From the NCBI GenBank assembly GCA_942493125.1, contig OW818667.1, positions 2,604,001-2,668,000 of the forward strand: DNA of 64,000 nucleotides. Direction: 5' to 3'. This DNA is from Fusibacter_C sp942493125 (GTDB lineage: Bacteria > Bacillota > Clostridia > Peptostreptococcales > Acidaminobacteraceae). Below the pieces are notes generated by a model. It saw only the letters and a list, made by a program, of their open reading frames with translations. It had not been told where the DNA came from and searched no databases. How positions within the stretch are numbered: the first letter of the stretch is position 1; the number at the start of each line of letters is the position of its first letter. Below are positions 26,386 to 33,851 of the stretch, piece after piece. Both the position numbers and the translations under genes were made by a program.

Positions 26386-26928
26386 TTGAAATTTTTAAAT
26401 ACGAAAGATATCGAAGCGCTCTGTGAAAAGCGCATAGCACTCATTGAGCAATTGGAACTTGGAACGCTCTCAAAAGAAGATTTTATCATCGAAAACTATC
26501 AGATGATGAAGCCGTATCAAAAGGTAAACTATGATGTGAATTGTATAGAAGAGGGCATTTTAAAATACCATTATTTTAATACAATGGCAAAAAAACTGAT
26601 GTTGGAAGCCGATGGCATCGAATTTAAGGACCCCAACAAATGCGAAAAACTTCGTGATAAAGCGTTTGATTTTTATCTCAAAAAAGACAAAATAACGCTT
26701 AATATGTTGGAACTCATCGCCTATAAAGATGTTGAAGCTTATTTTATTCACATGAAATCCAAATCTTTGGAAGGATTGATTTATGAAATTCGGTTTAATA
26801 GTCATGAAAAAGTGGTATTACATTCTAAAGACCGTAAAATCTTGTACAAATTAAAAGAGGCAAATTGCTTCTTTGATGAGAGGATGGCATCGGTCATTGA
26901 CGATTATGTGAACACTAAAATTTATTAG
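26386..26928 (+). CDS. Conserved clostridial hypothetical (DUF6648-like)
   Basis: A 180-residue soluble protein of mixed helices and strands. It starts at TTG 26386, seven bases after GAAAGGCG. Visible segments include EKRIALIEQLELGTLSKEDFI and a C-terminal IRFNSHEKVVLHSKDRKILYKL. It resembles a family I recall as DUF6648, but I am not sure. No catalytic motif is apparent. It is in line with the phosphoesterase and thioesterase genes, 33 and 14 bases from them. Confidence 0.6.
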   Translation: MKFLNTKDIEALCEKRIALIEQLELGTLSKEDFIIENYQMMKPYQKVNYDVNCIEEGILKYHYFNTMAKKLMLEADGIEFKDPNKCEKLRDKAFDFYLKKDKITLNMLELIAYKDVEAYFIHMKSKSLEGLIYEIRFNSHEKVVLHSKDRKILYKLKEANCFFDERMASVIDDYVNTKIY

Positions 26929-26942
26929 AGGAGGCGTTTATT

Positions 26943-27365
26943 ATGAATGCAATCGATACTATTAAAGTAGGCATGACACTCACATTACAGAAAAAAATCA
27001 CAGTGGATGATACGGCCTTGAATTATGGCAGTGGTAAAATTCCAAATTTGTTCGCGACACCACGTCTCGTTGCATTTTTAATTGAGGCGAGCTCACAGCT
27101 TATGGATCCAAAATTACCGGAAGGGTTTGTGTCAGTTGGTCATCATGTAGAAGTTGACCACTTTAACCCAACGGTTGTCGGTTCAACCGTAACGATTGAA
27201 GTAAAAGTGCTTAGTGAAGATCATGGCAAATACACATTGGGTATGAAAGCCTTTGACGATTTTGGTCAAATAGGTTCAGGAACACATACGAGAACTGTCG
27301 TCAATTACGAAAAAATGATGGAAAAAGCACAAAGCAGAGAACTTGAGACTCAAGAAGAGGTATAA
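26943..27365 (+). CDS. Hot-dog thioesterase, FlK-like
   Basis: A 140-residue acyl-CoA thioesterase-type protein. The hot-dog fold is suggested by LFATPRLVAFLIEASSQLM, where the Thr and Glu fit the catalytic Thr/Glu of fluoroacetyl-CoA thioesterase. GHHVEVDHFNPTVVGSTVTI supplies the His. Most clostridial homologues do not act on fluoroacetate, so the acyl substrate is unknown. GAGGAGG precedes ATG 26943. The next gene begins one base after its stop. Confidence 0.8.
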   Translation: MNAIDTIKVGMTLTLQKKITVDDTALNYGSGKIPNLFATPRLVAFLIEASSQLMDPKLPEGFVSVGHHVEVDHFNPTVVGSTVTIEVKVLSEDHGKYTLGMKAFDDFGQIGSGTHTRTVVNYEKMMEKAQSRELETQEEV

Positions 27366-27366
27366 T

Positions 27367-28017
27367 ATGCAGGCTTTACAAGACATTGAAGCGATCATCT
27401 TCGATCTTGACGGAACACTTATAGATTCAATGTGGATATGGAAACAAATCGATATCGATTTTTTAGAGAAGAGAGGCATCGTATTGCCAAATGATCTTCA
27501 AAAAGATATTGAAGGCATGAGTTTTACTGAAACAGCCAACTATTTTATCAATCGGTTCGATCTCAAAGAATCACTGGAAACCATCCAATCTGAATGGAAT
27601 GAGATGGCCAAACACTTTTACAGATCACATATCAAGCTTAAAGATATGGTGATGCCACTTATAGAATATGCAAATGCCCATCAAATAAAGCTGGGTATTG
27701 GCACGAGCAATTCAAAGGAACTCTTGAATGAAGTCGTCATGGCACATGGGATTCACCATTATTTCGAATCGATGCGAACGTCGTGTGAGGTTGAAAAGGG
27801 TAAACCGAGTCCTGATATATTTTTGAAAGTAGCTGAGGATCTTGGCGTTGCACCTGAGAGGTGTCTGGTTTTTGAAGATACCCATGCAGGCGTTCTTGCG
27901 GCAAAGAGAGCAGGTATGCGTGTCATCGCTGTCTATGATGAACTTTCAGAGCCATATCAAGAAGCGATAAAAGCAGACGCGGATCAGTTTATTTACAGCT
28001 TTAGTGAAATTTTATAG
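27367..28017 (+). CDS. HAD-superfamily phosphatase/phosphomutase (PGMB-like)
   Basis: A 216-residue HAD hydrolase of subfamily IA. Motif I is FDLDGTLIDS with the nucleophile Asp, motif II is GIGTSNSKE, the Lys is in EKGKPSPDIF, and motif IV is VFEDTHAGVLAAKRAGM. The helical cap between motifs I and II is of the beta-phosphoglucomutase type. The substrate cannot be read from sequence. ATG 27367 lies just after the thioesterase stop with AAGAGG upstream. A strong terminator follows. Confidence 0.88.
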   Translation: MQALQDIEAIIFDLDGTLIDSMWIWKQIDIDFLEKRGIVLPNDLQKDIEGMSFTETANYFINRFDLKESLETIQSEWNEMAKHFYRSHIKLKDMVMPLIEYANAHQIKLGIGTSNSKELLNEVVMAHGIHHYFESMRTSCEVEKGKPSPDIFLKVAEDLGVAPERCLVFEDTHAGVLAAKRAGMRVIAVYDELSEPYQEAIKADADQFIYSFSEIL

Positions 28018-28027
28018 ACTATATAGA

Positions 28028-28064
28028 CATTATCCATCTAGAGATAGGTGGATAATGCTTTTTT
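28028..28064 (+). terminator. Terminator between the HAD and methyltransferase genes
   Basis: CATTATCCATCTA (28028-28040) pairs with TAGGTGGATAATG (28045-28057), then C and six T's. Confidence 0.9.
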
Positions 28065-28080
28065 GAATGAAGGAGCCAAA

Positions 28081-29466
28081 GTGAAAAAGGGACAAGAATT
28101 TACAATGACAATTGAACGCATGAAATATCCAAATGTCGGTATTGGCGTTTATGAAGATCAGGAAGTCAGAGTTAAGAACGTACTAAAAGGACAAGTTTTA
28201 GACTGTCGCGTAAGCAAAAAAAGAGGCGGTAAAGTTGAAGCCAGAGCCCTTGAGGTTGTACTGCGCGCTGAAAATGAGCAGCCATCATTTTGTGAGCATT
28301 TTAATCGCTGTGGTGGTTGCATGCTTCAAACGCTTAGTTACGAAAATCAATTGGACACAAAGGTTCAAATGGTTAAAAACCTACTCGATGAAGCAGGACT
28401 GCCGTTGGTTTTCAATACAATTATTCCTAGTCCCGAACCATTTGAATATCGCAACAAAATGGAATACTCTTTTGGCGATGAATATAAAGACGGTCCATTG
28501 ACACTTGGGATGCACAAAAAAGGGCATCATCATGACGTAATCGATGTGCCGTTTTGTCATCTTGTCGATTCTGATTTTAGCACGATATTAACCGGTGTTT
28601 TAGAGTATGCAAAATCAAATAAATTGGTAAAGTACAATAAGCGTTCTAACGAAGGCTTTTTAAGACATTTAGTAGTGAGAAAAAGCAAGGCGACTTCAGA
28701 AATCATGATTGCACTGTCGGCGACAACTCAGATGGCAGATGAAATGGGCAATCCATTCGACAAAGATGCGTTTGCAGCTTTTATCAAGAATTTGCCATTA
28801 AAAGGCAGGGTAGAGAGTTTGATTTACGTGCACAACGACGGGCTCGGCGATGTCGTCAGTGGAGAACTCGAGTGTCTTCACGGTAGGTTGTTTATCGTTG
28901 AGAAGCTATTTGATCTCTCTTTTAAAATCAACTTGTATGCTTTTTTCCAAACAAATACACTTGGTGCAGAAAAATTATATGAAACAGCGCTCGATTTGAT
29001 TCCTGAAATCGAGAATAAAATTTGTTTCGACCTTTTTAGTGGCACTGGTACCATCGGTCAAATCATGGCAAAACGCGCAAAAAAAGTCATTGGCATAGAA
29101 TGGGTAGAAGATGCTGTTGTCGCAGCAAGAGAGAACGCGGCAATAAATGGGCTTGAGAACTGCGAATTTATCTGTGGTGACGTTTTTGATAAACTATCAA
29201 GCATCTCTGACCATCCGGAAGTTATCGTCGTAGATCCGCCAAGAAGCGGCATGGGAGAGAAGACAACACGAGCTATTGCGGCGTACGACATTCCGAAGAT
29301 CGTGTACATTTCATGTAATCCATCAACGCTTTTAGATGACATGTTGGTGTTTCAGAAATGTGGTTACTTTGCAGACGATATAACCCTCGTAGATATGTTC
29401 CCTTGGACAGCTGGTGTGGAGAGCATTGTGCTCCTCACAAAACGTGGCTCTGTAGAAAATATGTAA
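28081..29466 (+). CDS. RlmD/RumA-type 23S rRNA uracil-5-methyltransferase
   Basis: SAM-dependent RNA m5U methyltransferase, 461 residues. An N-terminal TRAM domain (about 1-60) is followed by iron-sulfur cysteines C-x5-C-x2-C (CEHFNRCGGC) and a later C in VPFCHL. The C-terminal methyltransferase has DLFSGTGTIGQIMA, VDPPRSGMGEK and catalytic Cys in VYISCNPSTLLDD. GTG 28081 follows AAGGAGCC by four to five bases; a reading from 28048 would overlap the terminator. Whether it targets U747 and/or U1939 is unknown. Confidence 0.9.
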   Translation: MKKGQEFTMTIERMKYPNVGIGVYEDQEVRVKNVLKGQVLDCRVSKKRGGKVEARALEVVLRAENEQPSFCEHFNRCGGCMLQTLSYENQLDTKVQMVKNLLDEAGLPLVFNTIIPSPEPFEYRNKMEYSFGDEYKDGPLTLGMHKKGHHHDVIDVPFCHLVDSDFSTILTGVLEYAKSNKLVKYNKRSNEGFLRHLVVRKSKATSEIMIALSATTQMADEMGNPFDKDAFAAFIKNLPLKGRVESLIYVHNDGLGDVVSGELECLHGRLFIVEKLFDLSFKINLYAFFQTNTLGAEKLYETALDLIPEIENKICFDLFSGTGTIGQIMAKRAKKVIGIEWVEDAVVAARENAAINGLENCEFICGDVFDKLSSISDHPEVIVVDPPRSGMGEKTTRAIAAYDIPKIVYISCNPSTLLDDMLVFQKCGYFADDITLVDMFPWTAGVESIVLLTKRGSVENM

Positions 29467-29493
29467 CATGTTTAGGATTTAATACACTAAAAA

Positions 29494-29502
29494 TGATATA
29501 AT
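29494..29502 (+). promoter_or_regulatory. Extended -10 promoter of the GGDEF-EAL gene
   Basis: TGA followed by TATAAT (29494-29502) lies about 55 bases before the start codon. The -35 is poor. Confidence 0.5.
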
Positions 29503-29559
29503 AAATGCATAATTCAAAATGTAGATTTGCAGCCTCGTGTGCTGCAACAGGAGACGATG

Positions 29560-31587
29560 ATGCATAAACCTAAAAATATTGACCGACACATGTCATTGCT
29601 TGAAAACAGCGATGATATTGTACAAAACAATCCTTGGAAAACAATACTTATATATATCGTCTTCGGATTTGCATGGATATTGTTTTCAGATCAAGTTCTG
29701 GCAATGTTCATAACTGATCATGCAAAATTTTTGGAGTTTCAAACATATAAGGGATGGATTTATGTTTCGTTTACCGCTGTGTTACTCTATTTTCTTATTA
29801 GAATCGACAACTTTCGAATATTCAATCTCTCCAAATCGCTGACAGAAAAAAATCAGGATTTGACGAGCTTTTCTGAAGAGTTAATCGCCGTTGAAGAGGA
29901 ACTACAATTAAAAATTAGCGATTTGAACACATCGATGACATCCCTTGAAAAATATAAAAATTATATCGATGAAATCTACAACAACAGCAACGCGATCATC
30001 TTGCTTTGGAATCTTGAAGGCGATATCATAGATGTCAACGACTACTTTGTCGAGTTAACAAAATTTGAGCGCGATGAAGTAATAGGCAATAAAATGGTCA
30101 ATTACATGCACCCAGAAGAACTTTTTTCAGCACCTGAGTTTATTGAACGTTTGATTCTTTCAAGCAGTCTAAAAAATCGCGAAAGCCGCATGCTCAAAAA
30201 AGATGGCAAGGCCATGACGATTCTATGGAATGATAAAATCATCAAAAATCCAAACTCAGATGAATCCTTCATTGCATCCTTCGGCGTTGATCTGTCACTT
30301 GAGAAAGAAAAGGAAAACAAGATTTACGAACTCGCTTTTACAGATAAATTGACGGGTTTAAAAAATCGTGTTGTGTTCGAAAGTGATCTGTCAGATTTGA
30401 TTGAAAATAACGTATCGTTTACGCTGTTTTATTTGGATTTTGACAATTTTAAAAATCTCAACGATTTGTTGGGCCATAATTTTGGCGACCAATTTCTATA
30501 CGATTATTCAAGAGTGTTGCGAAAATCTTTACCACAAATTGTCGTATACAGATGGTCGGGTGACGAGTTTCTACTGATTCAAAAATCATCGGATTCTTCT
30601 GATATTGACAACACCATAGATGTCTTGATGAAAATAACAAAACGCAAATGGTTAGTTGGGCAGATGGAATACTACCCATCAATTTGTTTAGGCATATCAC
30701 AGTCGCCTAGAGATGGCTGCGATGCGTCGCTACTACATCAAAATGTTGAAATGGCATTATATAAGGCAAAAGACATCGGTAAATCACAAGTGAAATACTA
30801 TGAATCTGCTTTTCAGTTGGAAGTAGAAAAATCAATTCGCATCGATAGCTTGATCAACAAAGTGCTTCAAGACGATGCCTTCAAGTTGTTTTTTCAGCCG
30901 ATTTATCAACTTGATGGCAATGCCATCATGGGGTTTGAAGTATTGCTTAGATGGCATGCCCAAGATTTGGTGATCTCAACTGGTGACTTTATTGAAGTCG
31001 CAGAAAAAACGGGACAAATCATAGAAATCGATCGTTGGGTATTAAACCAATCCTTTTCGTTCTTCAAAGAGCATTTTGAAAATGACGATTATACGCTATC
31101 GATTAATTTGTCACCGAGAACGTTGACAGCGCCAAATCTAATTCCCTATATATCTGAGAAGATTCAAACACTATCTCTTAATCCAAATAGAATCGAATTT
31201 GAAATCACAGAGCACTCACTAATCGACAACTTTGACGAATCATTAAGCGTCATAAAAGCGATCAAGGCATTGGGCTTTAGAATTTCACTGGACGATTTTG
31301 GAACGCGTTTTTCTTCACTGAATTATTTGAGTAAAATCCCATTTGACACATTAAAAATTGATAAAACATATATCGATCACGTTATTGAAGAAGGCAACAA
31401 TCAAATCATAGTCGAGCAAATCATACAGCTGGCGAAACGATTGGGCTTAAAAATTGTCGCTGAAGGTATTGAAACGACTGAGCAACGTGAGGTGCTTTCT
31501 AGACTTGGTTGTCTTTATGGTCAAGGCTATCTCATGTCGAGACCATTAAGCAGTGAGCATTTGTTGGAATTGTTACAAAAACAATGA
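29560..31587 (+). CDS. PAS-GGDEF-EAL membrane c-di-GMP protein
   Basis: Cyclic di-GMP turnover protein of about 675 residues. Two membrane helices (about 25-45 and 68-85) precede a coiled coil, a PAS domain (about 135-250) and a GGDEF domain whose signature is SGDEF. An EAL domain with EVLLRW completes the protein. In the EAL part the metal and catalytic residues look intact: SINLSPRT, FEITEHS, LDDFGTRFSSL, LKIDKTYI, VAEGIET and GQGYLMSRP. Phosphodiesterase activity is therefore likely. Cyclase activity is uncertain because the first Gly of GGDEF is Ser. The start is ATG 29560, or 29557, both after CAGGAGA. Confidence 0.9.
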   Translation: MHKPKNIDRHMSLLENSDDIVQNNPWKTILIYIVFGFAWILFSDQVLAMFITDHAKFLEFQTYKGWIYVSFTAVLLYFLIRIDNFRIFNLSKSLTEKNQDLTSFSEELIAVEEELQLKISDLNTSMTSLEKYKNYIDEIYNNSNAIILLWNLEGDIIDVNDYFVELTKFERDEVIGNKMVNYMHPEELFSAPEFIERLILSSSLKNRESRMLKKDGKAMTILWNDKIIKNPNSDESFIASFGVDLSLEKEKENKIYELAFTDKLTGLKNRVVFESDLSDLIENNVSFTLFYLDFDNFKNLNDLLGHNFGDQFLYDYSRVLRKSLPQIVVYRWSGDEFLLIQKSSDSSDIDNTIDVLMKITKRKWLVGQMEYYPSICLGISQSPRDGCDASLLHQNVEMALYKAKDIGKSQVKYYESAFQLEVEKSIRIDSLINKVLQDDAFKLFFQPIYQLDGNAIMGFEVLLRWHAQDLVISTGDFIEVAEKTGQIIEIDRWVLNQSFSFFKEHFENDDYTLSINLSPRTLTAPNLIPYISEKIQTLSLNPNRIEFEITEHSLIDNFDESLSVIKAIKALGFRISLDDFGTRFSSLNYLSKIPFDTLKIDKTYIDHVIEEGNNQIIVEQIIQLAKRLGLKIVAEGIETTEQREVLSRLGCLYGQGYLMSRPLSSEHLLELLQKQ

Positions 31588-31626
31588 GATAAAAATCGTG
31601 TGTAAAAGAAGCGGAGGATCCACCCC

Positions 31627-32313
31627 ATGTACGAAGCGTTGTTAACGGATGAGATGAAACCCTGGAGAGATTTGCTTTTAGTGCATCAATTTGCAGTAGA
31701 AGAAATACGCACGAAACTCAACATCCTCGATGAAGAATTTAAAAATATCCACGATTATAACCCCATAGAGCACATCAGGTATCGCGTCAAAAAGCCACAA
31801 AGTATCAAAGAGAAGCTTCAAAGAATTGGTTTTGAACCGACCATTGAAAATGCAAAAAAACACATTTTCGACATTGCCGGAATACGGATCATCTGCGCAT
31901 TCACAGCAGACATCTACAATGTGTTGGAACTTTTATCGAGGCAAAGTGATTTTAAGATTGTTGAAGTCAAAGACTATATAGAAAATCCAAAAGAGAATGG
32001 GTACAAGAGTCTTCATATTCATATTGAATACCCTGTGTTTCTAAGCTCTGGCGTTGTACCAACGCGCGTTGAGATTCAGTTTAGAACGATTGCCATGGAT
32101 TTTTGGGCATCAATCGAGCATAAGATATATTATAAATATCGAGAAAAAGCACCTAAAATGATTCAGGCCGAGCTTAAAGGCTGTGCTGACTTGATTGCCA
32201 GCTTGGACGATCGCATGTTCAATCTGAAAAAGATTATCAACGACCTTGAATCAAAAGAAATTGAACTGGAACAAAACAATCAGTATTTCAGAGATGAAAG
32301 CAACGAATTTTAG
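31627..32313 (+). CDS. Small alarmone synthetase (RelQ-like)
   Basis: Second (p)ppGpp synthetase of the window, 228 residues. Seen are FDIAGIRIICAF, the G-loop-type ENGYKSLHIHIEYP and EIQFRTIAMDFWASIEHKIYYKYR. The NGYKSLH form and the length are closer to RelQ/YjbM. It has no hydrolase domain. GGAGG lies before ATG 31627. It is 39 bases after the GGDEF-EAL gene, so c-di-GMP and alarmone enzymes may be co-transcribed. It shares clear similarity with the protein at 24109 along its length, which suggests paralogy. Confidence 0.88.
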   Translation: MYEALLTDEMKPWRDLLLVHQFAVEEIRTKLNILDEEFKNIHDYNPIEHIRYRVKKPQSIKEKLQRIGFEPTIENAKKHIFDIAGIRIICAFTADIYNVLELLSRQSDFKIVEVKDYIENPKENGYKSLHIHIEYPVFLSSGVVPTRVEIQFRTIAMDFWASIEHKIYYKYREKAPKMIQAELKGCADLIASLDDRMFNLKKIINDLESKEIELEQNNQYFRDESNEF

Positions 32314-32353
32314 TGCATCTAACCATTCATATGTCTCTATATAGATTTTTTTA

Positions 32354-32382
32354 TTGACAAGAAGATAAATGGATTCTATAAT
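32354..32382 (+). promoter_or_regulatory. Perfect consensus sigma-A promoter of the rsgA leader
   Basis: TTGACA (32354-32359), a 17-base spacer and TATAAT (32377-32382) match the consensus at all 12 positions. Such a strong promoter is what one expects ahead of a transcript controlled by attenuation. Confidence 0.92.
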
Positions 32383-32422
32383 CATATTGAATAAGTCTTA
32401 TTGTAAGAAAGGAGAAATAGCC

Positions 32423-32458
32423 ATGTTTGTGAAAATTGATGAGGTGTTTACGGGCTAA
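32423..32458 (+). CDS. Predicted leader peptide of the rsgA attenuator
   Basis: An 11-codon reading frame (MFVKIDEVFTG, stop TAA) with AAAGGAG eight bases upstream, beginning about 35 bases after the predicted transcription start. Its stop codon lies in the 5' arm of a small hairpin (GCTAA 32454-32458 with TTAGC 32466-32470). Two terminators follow before the structural gene. Position, ribosome site and surroundings support a translated leader, but the peptide itself has no known function. Confidence 0.65.
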   Translation: MFVKIDEVFTG

Positions 32459-32516
32459 CTGAATATTAGCACGGTGCTGTTTTATGCGCTGTGTATCTCT
32501 TTCGAGCAATCTGAAT

Positions 32517-32556
32517 CGTGTCTGTCAATTTAACACGCTGTGAGGGCGTGTTTTTT
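32517..32556 (+). promoter_or_regulatory. Attenuator terminator with competing antiterminator helix
   Basis: AACACGC (32532-32538) pairs with GCGTGTT (32546-32552) and runs into T's, forming terminator 1. CGTGT at 32517-32521 can instead pair with ACACG at 32533-32537, the terminator's 5' arm. The two structures exclude each other. Confidence 0.7.
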
Positions 32557-32571
32557 ATTGCCTAAATGTAT

Positions 32572-32601
32572 CCCGCAGATGGTCGTCTCTGCGGGATTTT
32601 T
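32572..32601 (+). terminator. Second leader terminator before rsgA
   Basis: CCCGCAGA (32572-32579) pairs with TCTGCGGG (32588-32595), followed by five T's. It lies upstream of rsgA, so full-length transcription has to pass two terminators. Confidence 0.8.
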
Positions 32602-32622
32602 ATGTGCTAAAGGAGGTAAATT

Positions 32623-32727
32623 ATGGAAAATAAAATATTGAATAAAAGAACAATGGAAGGCTATAAACAAGAAAAATTTAAATTGAAATTAAAATTAGAA
32701 TTAAATAGGAGAACAATGAATGAATAA
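32623..32727 (+). CDS. 34-residue lysine-rich ORF coupled to rsgA
   Basis: Begins at ATG 32623 after a very strong AAAGGAGG site and encodes a short basic peptide rich in Lys, Leu and Glu. It ends at TAA 32725-32727, overlapping the rsgA start (32720) by eight bases. Translation of this frame would bring ribosomes to the rsgA start. It may be a second leader or a coupling device more than a functional protein. No homologue is recognised. Confidence 0.5.
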   Translation: MENKILNKRTMEGYKQEKFKLKLKLELNRRTMNE

Positions 32728-33817
32728 AACGATTGATATGAAAGACTATGGATTTAACGCCTTTTATGAAAAGGCTTGGTTTAAACTTTATGAAAGTGAA
32801 TGGCACATGGAAAGTCCGGTAATGCCTGCACGCATCATCTCAGACTACGGTCAAAAAGTTCGAGTGATTACACCGTTCGGTGAGAAATTGGCCAATAGAC
32901 CAGCACATGGTCAAGAAATGATGCAATTGCTGGCCGCTGGCGACTGGGTAAGTGTGCATTTGATCAACAATGATACAGAAGCGACCATAGAGCATATTCT
33001 ACCGAGGATGACGAAATTTTCTCGTGCTGCAGCTGGCGTTGCGGTTAAAGAACAAATTGTTGCTGCAAATATTGATACTATTTTCTTGATCCAATCCTTG
33101 AATAAGGATTTCAACATGAGACGATTGGAGCGTTATTTGATTGCAGCATGGGAGAGTGGTGCGGTTCCAGTGATCGTGTTGACAAAATCGGACTTATGTG
33201 ACGATGTAGACGCGCGTATTCAGAAAGTTGAAGAGACTGCGCCAGGCGTTGAGATCCACGCCGTCAGCAATCTCACTGGTGCTGGGATTGAATCACTCAG
33301 AAAATATGTATCACTTGGCAAGACCATTGCGCTATTGGGATCATCAGGTGTTGGTAAATCCACGCTAGTCAATACGTTGACTGGTTCACAAGTATTGAAG
33401 ACGCAAGAAATTAGAGAAGACGATAGCAAGGGTAGACACACGACGACACATCGTGAACTCGTGTTATTACCAGGAGGTGGCTTGATACTCGATACACCAG
33501 GTATGAGAACACTATCGCTTTGGGAAGCAGAAGAAGGCATGGAAAAGATGTTCGGGGATATTGAATCGATCATCAAAAGCTGTCGCTTCAATGACTGTAA
33601 ACACGAAAAAGAACCAGGATGTGCCGTTAGAGATGCACTTAGAAAAGGGACAATTGATATGCCAAAATGGCAAAGCTGGTTGAAGCTTCAAAAGGAAATA
33701 AGACATCTTGAAGCGAAAAAAGACAACAAAATCCGAGCTATAGAAAAGCTGGGTGTCAAAAAAGTGAGTCGACAAGTCAACGCGCGCACAAGACAAAGCG
33801 AAGGCTACGATATCTAA
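32720..33817 (+). CDS. rsgA: Ribosome small-subunit GTPase RsgA (YloQ family)
   Basis: Circularly permuted GTPase acting in late 30S maturation, 365 residues. An OB-fold region (about 35-105) is followed by the G domain in permuted order: VIVLTKSDL (G4), GSSGVGKSTLVNTL (G1), THRELVLL and DTPGMRTL (G3). The C-terminal zinc knuckle is C-x4-C-x-H-x5-C (CRFNDCKHEKEPGC). ATG 32720 follows AGGAGA by seven bases. Attenuation by translation-sensing elements upstream fits a gene that responds to ribosome trouble. It could be a second, specialised RsgA copy; the rest of the genome would tell. Confidence 0.92.
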   Translation: MNKTIDMKDYGFNAFYEKAWFKLYESEWHMESPVMPARIISDYGQKVRVITPFGEKLANRPAHGQEMMQLLAAGDWVSVHLINNDTEATIEHILPRMTKFSRAAAGVAVKEQIVAANIDTIFLIQSLNKDFNMRRLERYLIAAWESGAVPVIVLTKSDLCDDVDARIQKVEETAPGVEIHAVSNLTGAGIESLRKYVSLGKTIALLGSSGVGKSTLVNTLTGSQVLKTQEIREDDSKGRHTTTHRELVLLPGGGLILDTPGMRTLSLWEAEEGMEKMFGDIESIIKSCRFNDCKHEKEPGCAVRDALRKGTIDMPKWQSWLKLQKEIRHLEAKKDNKIRAIEKLGVKKVSRQVNARTRQSEGYDI

Positions 33818-33820
33818 AAG

Positions 33821-33851
33821 AAAATCCCGCATGATTATATGCGGGATTTTT
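33821..33851. terminator. Bidirectional terminator after rsgA
   Basis: AAAATCCCGCAT (33821-33832) pairs with ATGCGGGATTTT (33839-33850), followed by T's. It overlaps the stop codon of the convergent gene. Confidence 0.9.
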
